From Dryas octopetala (lineage: Eukaryota; Streptophyta; Magnoliopsida; Rosales; Rosaceae), in contig OY992840.1 of NCBI GenBank assembly GCA_963921425.1, positions 19,260,621-19,324,620 of the forward strand: a DNA stretch of 64,000 bases, given 5' to 3'. Within the stretch, counting starts at the first letter, position 1, and every line of letters begins with the position of its first letter. Both the position numbers and the translations under genes were made by a program. This document shows, piece by piece, positions 48,461 to 59,001 of this stretch. The notes beneath the pieces are model-generated. The model ran no database searches. It worked only from the letters and a program-made list of their open reading frames with translations, and was not told the origin of the DNA.

Positions 48461-49260
48461 GCAAATGTTGTAACTGTTGAGAGTAATGTAATGTGGAGCA
48501 ATGTCCCATATCGAAAAATTAGATCTTAGCATATGTGCTTATAAGTCTTGGGCCTCTTCACCCATTGCCAATTGGTTTTGGGTTGGATGCTCTAATTCTA
48601 GTATGGTATCAGAGCTAGGTTATCCGCGTGTAAGGCTCAACGGTCACACGTGCTCCTACGTCACCCAATACAATTTGTTCACGTGTAAGGCTCAAAATCT
48701 CGCCACACGTGTAGGGGCGTGTTGAGAATAATGTGGAGTAATATCTCATATCGGAAAACTAGAGCTTAACATATGTGCTTATAAGTCTTGGGCCTCTTCA
48801 TCCATTGCCAATTAGTTGTGGGTTGGATGCTCTAATTCTATTAGTAACTTATACATAAATTAAGATTTCTATTTTGTTTTTTAAGATCATAAATGTCATC
48901 ACCATCATGGTTTCTTAATTTTCCGAAGTTATTAAACAATAATACTTATATTGCTTTTCCATGGTAAATCGGTAATTGTAAATGGCCTTAATTTTATTTG
49001 ATATGTTATGTTTCTAGACTTGATACTTTTACCTGATGAAATCTTGTTTACATGTATAGTTCATAATGACAAATAAACAGCATGATATAACATTACCTTT
49101 CAAATGGATATTATGCCTGATAGAACCTTGCCTCTTTTAGTGCAGGTTTAGTGCTTTTGCATATATTCTTTTTGTTTTTTTGGGTCGGCTTTTGCATAGA
49201 TTACTTGGTAGAAGTTTATCTCTTATTTATTATGGTTTCAGGTGCCAATTCCACTTCTAG
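47951..49260 (+). pseudogene. RBR (RING-IBR-RING) E3 ubiquitin ligase fragment
   Basis: RBR ligases take ubiquitin from an E2 onto a RING2 Cys and then to substrate. The exon 47951-48258 encodes an intact IBR domain: CPFKDCSTALVIDI, ECPVCHRWFCAGCQVPWH and VECEEFQRL. It then starts RING2 (CPRCKIYVEKTQGCLHITC) and stops at a good donor. After a 983-bp intron the best acceptor (exon from 49242) continues R-C-Q-F-H-F and hits TAG at 49258-49260, exactly where relatives encode the FCYxCG part of RING2. RING1 is absent upstream. Just before 47951 a different frame reads LMLGS, resembling the usual linker, so a frameshift may also be present. The intron holds a TRIM at 48475-48843. I read it as a decayed gene; a truncated functional protein cannot be excluded. 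Confidence 0.7.
48475..48843 (+). mobile_element. TRIM retrotransposon, 369 bp, in the RBR pseudogene intron
   Basis: LTR 48475-48603 (with a 5-bp internal duplication AATGTAATG), internal 48604-48719, LTR 48720-48843. PBS TGGTATCAGAGCTAGG at 48604. Exact TSD GTAAC at 48470-48474 and 48844-48848. Same family as the other three loci. Confidence 0.9.
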
Positions 49261-49563
49261 CTAGCCCCCGCTCACTTGTAGAGATAAGCTCATTTTAGTT
49301 CTCTTTGTATTTTATTTTATAATTCAAATTGGCCTTGACATGAGACCGATTTCTGGCCCCATGGATTATGCTCTTTAAATTACATTGTCTTGAAATGTTA
49401 TATGAAGATTGAATCGTGTGCAACTTTGTTCCTCTTCTCTTTCGTTCTTTTGTTTATAGATTCAGTAGGGGTATACTAAAAGCTTGATATAGTAATGGTA
49501 AAATCGATGCCATATATAATATAAAAAAAAAAAAAAAAAAGATAGAATCGCTTCATGCCTGTC
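48844..49563. other. Remainder of RBR intron and spacer to the copia element
   Basis: AT-rich. Holds the broken RBR second exon (49242-49260) and an A-run at 49523-49540 just before the retrotransposon. Confidence 0.5.
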
Positions 49564-49842
49564 TGAAGAAAAGATTAAGCTGTTAAGCTTAACAGAAAGA
49601 CAAAAGGATTTGGTGGTTCAGCTGGAAGAAAACCAAGCCTACATCCACATAGAGACCCTTAATCTCATTAACATTGTGAAGACAGCATTCTGCTATCTTG
49701 GTACAAATAAGGGGCTGGGAACAGCACCCAACGAACAAATATTAAATGCCTCAAAGGGCTACAATAGCCTAATAACAGTAAACAGGCCTTTCTGGCTACT
49801 CGAGGAAAGAATAGGAACAGCCACTCATTTATTAATCCAACA
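49564..49842 (-). repeat. 3' LTR of the copia element
   Basis: 279 bp; differs from the other LTR by an A/G change near 49596 and a G/A change near 49802. Confidence 0.95.
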
Positions 49843-49849
49843 CTCCCCC

Positions 49850-52800
49850 TCAAGCTTGGGCGAGAACATTGGCAGATCCAAGCTTGGACAAGATATGATG
49901 GAACTGATTGGTTGGAACGCCTTTGGTGAGGATATCAGCAAGTTGGTCGCCACTTCTCACAAACAGAGGCTTGATAATGTTTGCTTGAACTTTTTCTCGT
50001 ATAAAATGGCAATCAACCTCAATATGCTTAGTCCGTTCATGAAAAACAGGATTGGATGCGATGTGAATGGCGGCTTGATTATCACACATAAGTTTCATAG
50101 GGAGAGAGAAACTGACTCCCAAATCTTTGAGGAGATACTGAAGCCAGACTAACTCACTTGTAACAGATGCCATGGCCCTATATTCGGCTTCAGCGCTGGA
50201 GCGAGCAACCACAGTTTGTTTTTTGCTTTTCCAGGTAACGAGATTGCCGCCAACAAAAGTACAGAACCCAGAAGTGGACTTTCGGTTAATGGGATCCCCT
50301 GCCCAATCTGCATCACAGTATCCCATGATCTGAGAATGTCCATGAGGAGCCATTACAATGCCTTGACCAGGGGAACCTTTCAAATAGCGAAGGATCCTTT
50401 TAACTGCTGTCCAGTGGTGTGACTTGGGTGAGTGCATGAATTGACTGACCTGACTCACAGCAAACGTGATGTCAGGACGAGTGATAGTGAGATAAATCAA
50501 CCTACCCACTATTCTTTGATATTTGCTGATGTCGGTTAGAGGTTCTCCATCCAAGTCGAGTTTACCTTTACTTGTAACAGGATTGGACATGGGTTTGACA
50601 TCAAGCATGCCGATTTCTTTGAGAAGATCCAAGACATATTTTCTTTGGTTTAAAAACAAGCCTTTGGTGGAGGAAACAACTTCAATGCCGAGAAAGTACT
50701 TGAGAGTACCCAAGTCTTTGATGGAAAATTGTTGAGAGAGAGATGACTTTAGTTGGGCAATAGCAGTTCTACTGCTTCCAGTGATAATGAGATCGTCAAC
50801 GTAAATGAGAACAACCACAATTCCTGAAGAGCTTTGCTTAATGAACAGGGACGAATCAGCACAACTACGTTTGAATCCTGTGCCTTCGAGAACATAACTT
50901 AGCTTAGCATACCAAGCACGAGGGGACTGCTTCAGACCATAGAGAGCTTTGTGGAGCTTGCACACCATACCAGTCGGAGCTGTGTGGATGTACCCGGGGG
51001 GAATGGTCATAAAAACTTCTTCCTCTAGTTCACCATGTAAGAACGCGTTTTTTACGTCCATTTGATGTAGAGGCCAATTGTAATTGACAGCCACAGATAA
51101 GAGCACACGAACAGAGTTCATTTTGGCAACAGGGGCGAAGGTTTCCTTATAATCCACCCCATAGGTTTGGGTAAATCCTTTAGCTACCAGCCGTGCCTTA
51201 TGTCGCTCTATGGTTCCATCGCAATTGAACTTTGTTTTGTAGACCCAACGGCATCCAACTGGTCTCTTATCCTTTGGAAGTGGGACAATGGTCCAAGTTT
51301 TATTGTCTTCAAGTGCTTGGAGCTCTTCTTGCATTGCTTTACGCCAAATGGGTTGTTTATTAGCTTCATGGAAACTGGTTGGCTCTGTGATCTTTGAGAT
51401 ACAACTAACAAATGCAACATGTGAGGGTGAGAAATTATTATAAGAGAGATAATTGTCAATAGGATACCTGGAGACTTGATAGGTGACAAAGTCTTTGAGC
51501 CTTGTTGACTCTTGACGAGTTCTATTGGACCTTCTAGGAGCTTCAGAGGGAGGTGTAGGTACAGGTTGATGGGAAGCAATTGAATTGGTGTCTATGGCTT
51601 CCAATTCGCTAGTAGCAGGATGTGTAGGCAGAGGGCAGTCATCCACAATGGGTAGTGGAATTTGATCAAATAAATTCTCCCCCTGAAGATGTGTCTCTTG
51701 TTGAGTTCCAAATAAAGGTTTGGTTTCGTCGAAAGAGACATCCCGAGAGATAAGGATCTTCTGAGTTAAGGGATCATAGCACTTATACCCTTTTTTTGTG
51801 GAGGAGTACCCAAGGAACGCACATGAGGTAGCTCGAGGTTCCAACTTGTCTCGGTGAACAGCTTGAATATGCACAAAGCATTGACAGCCAAACACACGTA
51901 AATGAGACAAGTTCAATCGTCTGCTTTTAATAACTTCAAGTGGAGATCTGAAGTTGAGGACACGGCTAGGTAATCTGTTGATTAAGTAGGTGGCAGCGAG
52001 GACACCTTGTGACCAAAACTTCTTGGGAACGTGCATTTGGAACAAGAGAGACCTTGTTTTTTCAAGTAGATCACGATTTTTTCTCTCTGCCACTCCATTC
52101 TGCTGAGGGGTGCCTACACAACTTGTTTCATGTAAAATGCCATGTTCAGATAAATACTCAATGAAATTGTTGGACAAAAATTCGGTGCCATTATCTGACC
52201 TTAGAACTTTGACATGGGAATTGAATTGGGTAACAACCATGCTACAAAAATCTTTGAAACAAGACAAAGTTTCATTTTTTGATTTTAAGAGATAAAGCCA
52301 GGTAGTACGAGAACAATCATCCACAAATATAACAAAATATTTGAAACCATCATGAGAATCAATAGGGGCTGGTCCCCATAAATCAGAATGTATTAAATCA
52401 AATGGTTTCTTAGCTCTAGAAACAGATGACACAAACGGTAATCTAGTTTGTTTAGAATAATGACAAATGTCACACTTAAAAAAGCTAGAATTAAAAGAAG
52501 GAAACAAAGATTTGAGCACACGGGTAGATGGATGGCCCAAACGTTGATGCCACAAGTTATCAGTTGCTGAGGCAGAAGCTTTAAGTACCCTGGGCTGATT
52601 GATTGGTTGCCTTACCAAGTACAGCCCATTGGAATAAACTCCCTCACCAATCTTCTTCTTGGTCATTCGATCCTGAAAGACCACAGAATGTGAAGAGAAA
52701 ATAGCATCACAGTTTAAAGCATTGGTTAGTTTGCCCACTGATAACAACTGAAAAGGAAATGAAGGTACGTAGAGTGCATCAGATAAAACATTTAAACCAA

Positions 52801-54094
52801 GTGGATTAAATTTTCCATAGCCAAGAACAGGTACAGAACAACCATTGGCAACGGATACAGACTGATTCTTATCAGCATGTTGAAGATTTTGGAGACCCTG
52901 CTTGTTGTTAGTCATGTGGTCTGTTGCTCCCGAGTCTACAATCCAGATATCAGAAAGAACATTATGGGACAAAGATGAAAAAGCATGAAAAGTACCTGGA
53001 GCAAGAGAAGTCGATGGACAATCAGAATTGGATTTCTCATTTCTACCCATTTGTTGGAGCAGTTGAGTGAGTTGATTGATTAAAGCAGAAGATGAGGAAT
53101 TTCGGGTGGTAGTTTCATCTGAAGCAAGATTAGCTGTAAACTTTGGTGGACCTTTGCTATCTGTAGTAGACTTTAAAAAATTTCTATTGTCCTTGTTGAA
53201 TTGGCGTTTCAAGTGTGGATAAAGAATCCAGCATCTGTCCTTAGTGTGTCGTGCTTGTCCACAGTGTTCACATGAGACAGGACTTCGTTTCCCCTTGAAG
53301 TCTTTGAAATTCTTATTTTCTGATCGTTGCTTCTCAGTCACAAAGGCTTTTGATTCTGATAACTCAGACATAGATTTTACTAGAGGATTCATGGTCTTTT
53401 TCCTCACTTCTTCTCGTTGAATAGTAGTACAAATATTGGAGAGAGTAGGAAGTTCAATACTCATGAGAATATGCTTACGTAGATCTTCATACTCGGAATC
53501 CAGGCTGGCCAAAACTTGAAAAATCTTATCTTCTTCTGCACGTTTTAGAAGGGTTGTGTTATCTGTGGTGTGAGGTCGGTATAGTGCTAGCTCATTCCAC
53601 ATGCCTTTTAGCTTTCCCAGATGTTCAACGAAGGTTTTCCCACCTTGAGTAAGGCTTGCAATTTCTTTCTGAAGTTGGAAGATGCGAGCTGCGTTGTTTT
53701 GATGGCCATACATTTCTTTGACAGATTCCCAGAGAAGTTGAGCAGATTCAGAATAGCTGAATATTTCGGCAATCTGTGGTTCCATGGAATTAAGCATCCA
53801 TGACATGACCAGTTGGTCTTTACAAAGCCACTCTTCAAATTTTGGATCTTCAGCTTCTGGAGCAGTGATTTTTCCATTGATATAGCCAAGTTTTGATCTT
53901 CCTCCCAAAGCCAAAGTAATAGCTCTAGACCAAGGAATGTAGTTCAGGCCATTCAGTAAAACAGAGCAAAGTCTGAGACTTGGATTGGACTCTGGTTCAG
54001 ACAAACCCAAAGTAAATGGTGATGAAGGAGAGGGTACATATACGTTTAAACCCAAGGGCGACCCAAAGGGGTGTTTCTCTTGTTCTTCCCCCAT
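49850..54094 (-). CDS. Copia gag-pol polyprotein, 1414 aa
   Basis: Single frame from ATG (54092-54094) to TGA (49850-49852), with the stop abutting the polypurine tract. Order is GAG, protease, integrase, reverse transcriptase, RNase H, the copia order. Visible motifs: gag zinc knuckle CEHCGQARHTKDRC (about 272-285); aspartic protease core VDSGATDHM (about 385); integrase zinc-binding HQRLGHPS and CDICHYSKQ (about 515-550), then catalytic residues in IHSDLWG, LRSDNGTEF and QNGVAERKN (about 570-670); reverse transcriptase FAPVAKMNSVR and YVDDLIITG (about 985-1100); RNase H CDADWAGD, SSAEAEYRAM and CDNQAAIHI (about 1265-1340). No frameshift or internal stop. The leader between LTR and ATG is only 57 bp. 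Confidence 0.97.
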   Translation of the reverse strand: MGEEQEKHPFGSPLGLNVYVPSPSSPFTLGLSEPESNPSLRLCSVLLNGLNYIPWSRAITLALGGRSKLGYINGKITAPEAEDPKFEEWLCKDQLVMSWMLNSMEPQIAEIFSYSESAQLLWESVKEMYGHQNNAARIFQLQKEIASLTQGGKTFVEHLGKLKGMWNELALYRPHTTDNTTLLKRAEEDKIFQVLASLDSEYEDLRKHILMSIELPTLSNICTTIQREEVRKKTMNPLVKSMSELSESKAFVTEKQRSENKNFKDFKGKRSPVSCEHCGQARHTKDRCWILYPHLKRQFNKDNRNFLKSTTDSKGPPKFTANLASDETTTRNSSSSALINQLTQLLQQMGRNEKSNSDCPSTSLAPGTFHAFSSLSHNVLSDIWIVDSGATDHMTNNKQGLQNLQHADKNQSVSVANGCSVPVLGYGKFNPLGLNVLSDALYVPSFPFQLLSVGKLTNALNCDAIFSSHSVVFQDRMTKKKIGEGVYSNGLYLVRQPINQPRVLKASASATDNLWHQRLGHPSTRVLKSLFPSFNSSFFKCDICHYSKQTRLPFVSSVSRAKKPFDLIHSDLWGPAPIDSHDGFKYFVIFVDDCSRTTWLYLLKSKNETLSCFKDFCSMVVTQFNSHVKVLRSDNGTEFLSNNFIEYLSEHGILHETSCVGTPQQNGVAERKNRDLLEKTRSLLFQMHVPKKFWSQGVLAATYLINRLPSRVLNFRSPLEVIKSRRLNLSHLRVFGCQCFVHIQAVHRDKLEPRATSCAFLGYSSTKKGYKCYDPLTQKILISRDVSFDETKPLFGTQQETHLQGENLFDQIPLPIVDDCPLPTHPATSELEAIDTNSIASHQPVPTPPSEAPRRSNRTRQESTRLKDFVTYQVSRYPIDNYLSYNNFSPSHVAFVSCISKITEPTSFHEANKQPIWRKAMQEELQALEDNKTWTIVPLPKDKRPVGCRWVYKTKFNCDGTIERHKARLVAKGFTQTYGVDYKETFAPVAKMNSVRVLLSVAVNYNWPLHQMDVKNAFLHGELEEEVFMTIPPGYIHTAPTGMVCKLHKALYGLKQSPRAWYAKLSYVLEGTGFKRSCADSSLFIKQSSSGIVVVLIYVDDLIITGSSRTAIAQLKSSLSQQFSIKDLGTLKYFLGIEVVSSTKGLFLNQRKYVLDLLKEIGMLDVKPMSNPVTSKGKLDLDGEPLTDISKYQRIVGRLIYLTITRPDITFAVSQVSQFMHSPKSHHWTAVKRILRYLKGSPGQGIVMAPHGHSQIMGYCDADWAGDPINRKSTSGFCTFVGGNLVTWKSKKQTVVARSSAEAEYRAMASVTSELVWLQYLLKDLGVSFSLPMKLMCDNQAAIHIASNPVFHERTKHIEVDCHFIREKVQANIIKPLFVRSGDQLADILTKGVPTNQFHHILSKLGSANVLAQA

Positions 54095-54151
54095 GTAAGA
54101 AGAGTAAGAAAAAAATGCGGAATGGTTAAGGAGCTTAGTGCTCTGATACCA

Positions 54152-54430
54152 TGAAGAAAAGATTAAGCTGTTAAGCTTAACAGGAAGACAAAAGGATTTG
54201 GTGGTTCAGCTGGAAGAAAACCAAGCCTACATCCACATAGAGACCCTTAATCTCATTAACATTGTGAAGACAGCATTCTGCTATCTTGGTACAAATAAGG
54301 GGCTGGGAACAGCACCCAACGAACAAATATTAAATGCCTCAAAGGGCTACAATAGCCTAATAACAGTAAACAGGCCTTTCTGGCTACTCAAGGAAAGAAT
54401 AGGAACAGCCACTCATTTATTAATCCAACA
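54152..54430 (-). repeat. 5' LTR of the copia element
   Basis: 279 bp; serves as promoter in element sense (transcription toward lower coordinates). An open frame inside it on the plus strand is a repeat shadow present in both LTRs. Confidence 0.95.
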
Positions 54431-54722
54431 CTGTCATTAAAATAGTAGCATGGGCAACAATAGCAGTAAGAATTACACAGGAAGAATTACAAATGGATAC
54501 AGATTTATTTGGATAAATTAAGTGGAACACAAATTAATGAATTCCCAACTCCCAAGAAAACAGTGATAGAGTTGAGTTACAATTTCATTTTATTTGAGAT
54601 AGAAAATAAGATGGTCCGCTTGTGCATGTTTTAGAATTGAATGAATTAGTGGGCTTACGTAGGGATTAATTAATTAAGATTGGGAGATCGATGGATCAAT
54701 CTTAATTAATGAATGAAATTAA

Positions 54723-55426
54723 TTATCTGAAGAAACCTCTATTTGAAGTTCTGGTGATGGCAGTAAGCAGTGAAACGACAGCCATGCAAGTGGCTCCCAC
54801 CAAGAGAACTCCGGTGGCAATGTTTGCCTGATCAAAGAAATCATCATTCTTAGTTTGTGCTTCGTCCAAGTCTTCAAGACCACCCAATGCTGCCAGCACC
54901 GGAAATACAACCTTGAGGAACCTTTTGAACTCAAAACCCACTCCAAAACCAGCACCCACACCCGCAGCCAGAAGCAAACTTATCACCTGCAAAAACATTT
55001 AGACTTGTTTGATACATAAGATTGGATTGGATATGATAAATGGCTATATATAGGACCTTGTCTGCATAGAAATCAAAGTCGGGCATGCATTTGCTGCGTA
55101 TCAAGCGCTTTTCGGTGAAGGCATAGTATATGTTCAAAGGTAACTGGAATATCGTGTATGCTGCTCCAATTGCTGCAGTTGAAACCACAAACCTGCATAT
55201 ACACCATATTGCATAGGCATATATAATTAATATACACACGCGTACACTTGATGTAATTAAGAAATGAATGAATTAATTACCTGTATGTAATGACATCCTG
55301 AAAACGTTGTTTTTCTCCATCAAGTGTGAAGTTGTCGAGAACAAATAACACCACAGAAGCAACTAAGGATAAAAGGGTGAAGATCCTCAACACAAGAATT
55401 GTGTTAGGAATAGCTTTAGACGCCAT
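54723..55426 (-). CDS. CASP-like membrane protein, four TM helices, 181 aa
   Basis: Three exons: 55281-55426 (ATG at 55424-55426), 55057-55192 and 54723-54986 (TAA at 54723-54725), in frame for 181 codons. CASPs and CASP-like proteins are small plasma-membrane MARVEL-type proteins; founding members scaffold the Casparian strip. Four hydrophobic segments are visible: TILVLRIFTLLSLVASVVLF (TM1), FVVSTAAIGAAYTIFQLPLN (TM2), VISLLLAAGVGAGFGVGFEF (TM3) and IATGVLLVGATCMAVVSLLT (TM4). The N-terminus is short and MASKAIPN-like, and the loop between TM3 and TM4 is acidic. These features suggest the CASPL 4D subgroup, but I assign that only tentatively. Its 3' end lies about 290 bp from the copia element. 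Confidence 0.85.
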
Positions 55427-56529
55427 TAATTAATTGATAATGTAAAGCACGTACACAAATATATCCTTTGTAATGGAATGAACGCACTTCTGTAACTGCT
55501 TACTAGCTAGTGCATGCAATACCAAACTAGGCGCCTAATCGATCTTTTGTTTATAAAGCAAACAAGAACCGGCCTTCTCGTTAATGTCAAGCATCTAAAT
55601 TTGTCTTGTTTGTATTTGTTATGGTGCAAAAGTGACGACCTTACCAATATCTAGCCGGATGCCGATCGAAACAGCACATTTATGTATTTGCTTGGTTGTT
55701 TCTACGTACCATACACCTTGTACTCTTGTATTGCATACATGGAACCTTTATCAAACAAATGCGGCAAACGGCCACATGCAGCCTCGTATAGTTACTTAGT
55801 ATACCACTTCTTCTTAACTTTTCTTAATGTCATCAATGGTGCCTTAGTGATTAGGCTTAATTAGAGGAGAAGAGCTCTACTTCTAGTTCAACTGATTTGG
55901 GTTTGGGCTGTAGATATATGTAAGTCCATCCACTAGCAGAATCCCTCATTGGTATAGACCAATTATATCCTTCACTTAGTTCACTAAGCCCGTTTCATTA
56001 TACTCTGCCCAGGCCCATTTGTAGAGTAATATTGCATTTCTTTTTTCGTCCCAACTCTCAGGTGATAATGCTATTGATGCCTCCTCTCAGTCTCACACGC
56101 CATTTGTTTTGTTGCCTGCAAGACCAGTTGTTGGACTTATTTTTTATTGTATCCTTTATTCGTTTATTTTAGAATACTTGATAGTTGTGGAAACTGGAAA
56201 GCAACGTAGACAGTAGATAACATTGTTTAATTGGTCCACTTCGCGCCCACCATCCCTCATAAATTAAATTGTAGGGTGCCCCGTGCCCCACCATCATTTA
56301 ACTATTGGACCTGGATCCTCTGCCAGGCAAACTGTACCAGGCAATGTGCCTGACTTGTAATCCCAGTCCTTGAATAATATCTAATGGCTGAGATTTTGCC
56401 ACATTTCTAAATTACTTCTTTTCCATTAAATAATATTAAAAAATTGAAAATAAGAAAAACAAAAACCCATCAGGCCAACCCATCCCACCGCACCACCTCC
56501 CCAGTACGGCAGACCCACCTCCTCCCCTT

Positions 56530-56561
<32 letters not shown>

Positions 56562-56935
56562 CAGATCGCAATCCACATATCTTGATGGTGTAGGGCTTTT
56601 TCTTGTTGAAATTTTCCCACGCATTTCTTTTCTAAAACCCACTTCTTCAGTTTTTCTCCCTTTCTTGAATCTTCAATTTCATGAATGTGATGTATAATAA
56701 AGTAATAATGATATTAAACAATAAACACCACTGCTTTGCAGATATTAAGATGAACCTTTTTTTTTTTTATGCTAGGGAGGTACACATCATTTAACAAGTT
56801 TGAATCCCCGCTCCCCCGACGTAAGCCCACTGGGCCCACTGACTGTGTGATGCTACAACTTCGATCGAGTTTTTTATATATATATATATATAGCAACTGG
56901 CCGGGCAAGTAGAGTTACAAACTGAAAGGCGATAG
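55427..56935. other. Intergenic between CASP-like and AKR genes (divergent)
   Basis: 1.5 kb between divergent start codons, so it contains both promoters. A (TC)n tract lies at 56535-56561 and a (TA)n tract at 56875-56892, the latter about 45 bp before the AKR ATG and able to serve as a TATA region. No gene seen. Confidence 0.5.
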
Positions 56936-57888
56936 ATGAGCATCAGAGATTCAGAGATGAAGGTCGTCCCAGAAGTGGTCCTAAATTCCGGGCACAAGAT
57001 GCCGGTGCTGGGCTTGGGGACTGGAACAAGCGGCCCTCCCCCACCACCTTACACCCTTGCTTCCATTCTCGTTGACGCCATTGAGCTCGGCTACCGCCAC
57101 TTTGACACTGCCGCTCTCTATGGAACCGAAGAAGCCATTGGTCCAGCCCTGGCCCAAGCTCTGGACCGAGGTCTCATCAAGAGCCGCGATGAGATATTCG
57201 TCACTTCCAAGCTCTGGTGCACTGATGCTGATCCTCATCTTCTTCTCCCAGCTCTCAAAAACACCCTCCAGTAAGTACGACTAGTACTAGCTACCCTAGT
57301 AACCCTACCATACATGATACACCATGTACTACTGATATTCTTACTTTGGCTTGTGTTTCATTTGTGTTGGAATCAAGGAGGGTGGGGCTGGAGTATGTGG
57401 ATCTCTACCTCATTCATTGGCCTGTCAGGTTGAAACAAGGAACCCCAGGTTTCCAAATTTCAGAGGAGGATATACTTCCCTTTGACATAAAGGGGACATG
57501 GGAGGCCATGGAAGAGTGTTCCAGGTTGGGGTTGGCCAAGTCTATTGGTGTCAGCAATTTTGGCACCCAAAAGCTCTCTCAAATCCTTGACATTGCTACC
57601 ATCCCCCCAGCGGTGAATCAGGTGGAAATGAACCCTTCGTGGCAGCAAGGAAAGTTGCGAGACTTCTGTAAAGAGAAAGGGATTCATGTCAGTGGATGGT
57701 CTCCCTTGGGAGCTTATGGGGCTACTTGGATTACCAATTCCGGGATAGATTACTCCATTCTTGAGCACATCGCTGCTGCCAAAGGGAAGACTCTGTCGCA
57801 GGTAATACATAAAGGGAAACCGGCCTTCTCATTCTCATCATCAATTTCTCACTTCTGACTTGATATTGATTTATGATTTATGATTTAT

Positions 57889-57923
<35 letters not shown>

Positions 57924-58153
57924 CGCAGATTATACTGAGATCCATCATCCAACATGGAGCGAGTGCAATTGTGAGGAGTTTCAACAAGGAGAGGATGAAG
58001 CAGAATCTTCAAATATTTGATTGGGAACTAAGCGAGGATGAAATGAACAAGATCAAGCAAATTCCACAGCGCAGGTTGTTTGCTGGGGAACTCTTTCTTT
58101 CCGAAGCTGGACCTTACAAGTCCGTCGAGGACCTTTGGGATGGCGACCCCTAA
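56936..58153 (+). CDS. NADPH-dependent aldo-keto reductase, AKR4-type, 327 aa
   Basis: Cytosolic (alpha/beta)8-barrel oxidoreductase reducing carbonyls with NADPH. Three exons: 56936-57270, 57378-57801 and 57929-58153, in frame. The catalytic tetrad is complete: Asp57 (HFDTA), Tyr62 (LYGTEE), Lys92 (TSKLW) and His125 (LIHWP). AKR signatures IGVSNFG and a basic cofactor site ([13 protein letters not shown]) are present. Plant AKR4 relatives include chalcone reductase, codeinone or methylecgonone reductase and galacturonate reductase; substrate cannot be fixed here. A Gly-Pro5 loop follows the GLGTGTS strand, in a region that varies between AKR4 enzymes. Start: the first Met at 56936 is used; a second Met at 56957 (MKVVPEVVL) would also fit family length. 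Confidence 0.92.
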
Positions 58154-59001
58154 AATTAATTCTCTTCCATGAATCATATCATCCAATTTTCATGTTATTT
58201 TTCCTTTTTATCAAAATTAAAAAATTACCATGCATGTTTATAGCATGATTTGTATCTCTACTTTAAATTTCAAAAAGACATCTATTAGTGACAAATTCTA
58301 CTGTTTCTCGTTGCACGTTCAAAAATTCTTAAGAGAAGCAGACAGGTGGTTTAATTGCAAAAACATATATGTACAGTGTAATTAATCTTGATCACAAATC
58401 ACTCTCGTTAACATGCTGACCATCCACATTTACCTCCAATGTCAATGCTGCTCCAGATCCATTTCAAGCGCTCAAACTATTTGAAGAATGACAACTTTAG
58501 CATCTTCCCAAATTGCAAAGCTTTTCAGTAATCAGATGGTAACCTATATGTACGGGTGATACGGATCTGAGGTAAAAGCATTAAACCATATCTCAAGATC
58601 AACTTAATTATTTTCATAGATAAAAATAAAATTGAACGAATGAGAGACTATTTTATTTATTGTTTGTTCTGTGTGTTATATGCTCATCTAAATTTTGCTT
58701 CTCAAGAGGAAGATGGTTGTCTAATATCTGTAACATGTTTTAGTTTAATTGGACAGTCAAGTTTCGGTCCACTACATTTGTCCCATGGAGAAATCACAAT
58801 CATTGGTTCATTGACTATGTTGTCCAATTATAATCAAACTGAAGCATGGCCACAGCTAGTCCAATCAAATGAACATCTGGCCTAATAGTATAATCATTAG
58901 ACAATGATGAATATACTAATGTCAACAGCTATAATCAAAGCAAAATGAATAACAAGCATCTCACAAATGGGTCTCCTAGGAAAAACCAGCATTTCACAGT
59001 G
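58154..59001. other. Intergenic between convergent AKR and YaaW-like genes
   Basis: 3' flanks of two convergent genes. Nothing recognised; the frame at 58640-58885 has no family resemblance. Confidence 0.5.

Larger units (their letters stand above)
49564..54430 (-). mobile_element. Full-length Ty1/copia LTR retrotransposon, 4867 bp
   Basis: Two 279-bp LTRs (54152-54430 is the 5' LTR and 49564-49842 the 3' LTR in element sense), with TGTTGG start and TTCA end. They differ at two positions only. Exact TSD CTGTC at 49559-49563 and 54431-54435. The primer-binding site TGGTATCAGAGCACTAAG (initiator tRNA-Met complement) directly follows the 5' LTR, and a GGGGGAG polypurine tract (49843-49849) directly precedes the 3' LTR. 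One open 1414-codon polyprotein fills the interior. All structural parts needed for mobility are present, so it looks young; current activity is not shown. Confidence 0.97.

Noticed and set aside
49610..50152. 180-codon plus-strand frame
   Set aside because: Antisense shadow spanning the copia 3' LTR and the end of the polyprotein gene; its first part repeats in the other LTR.
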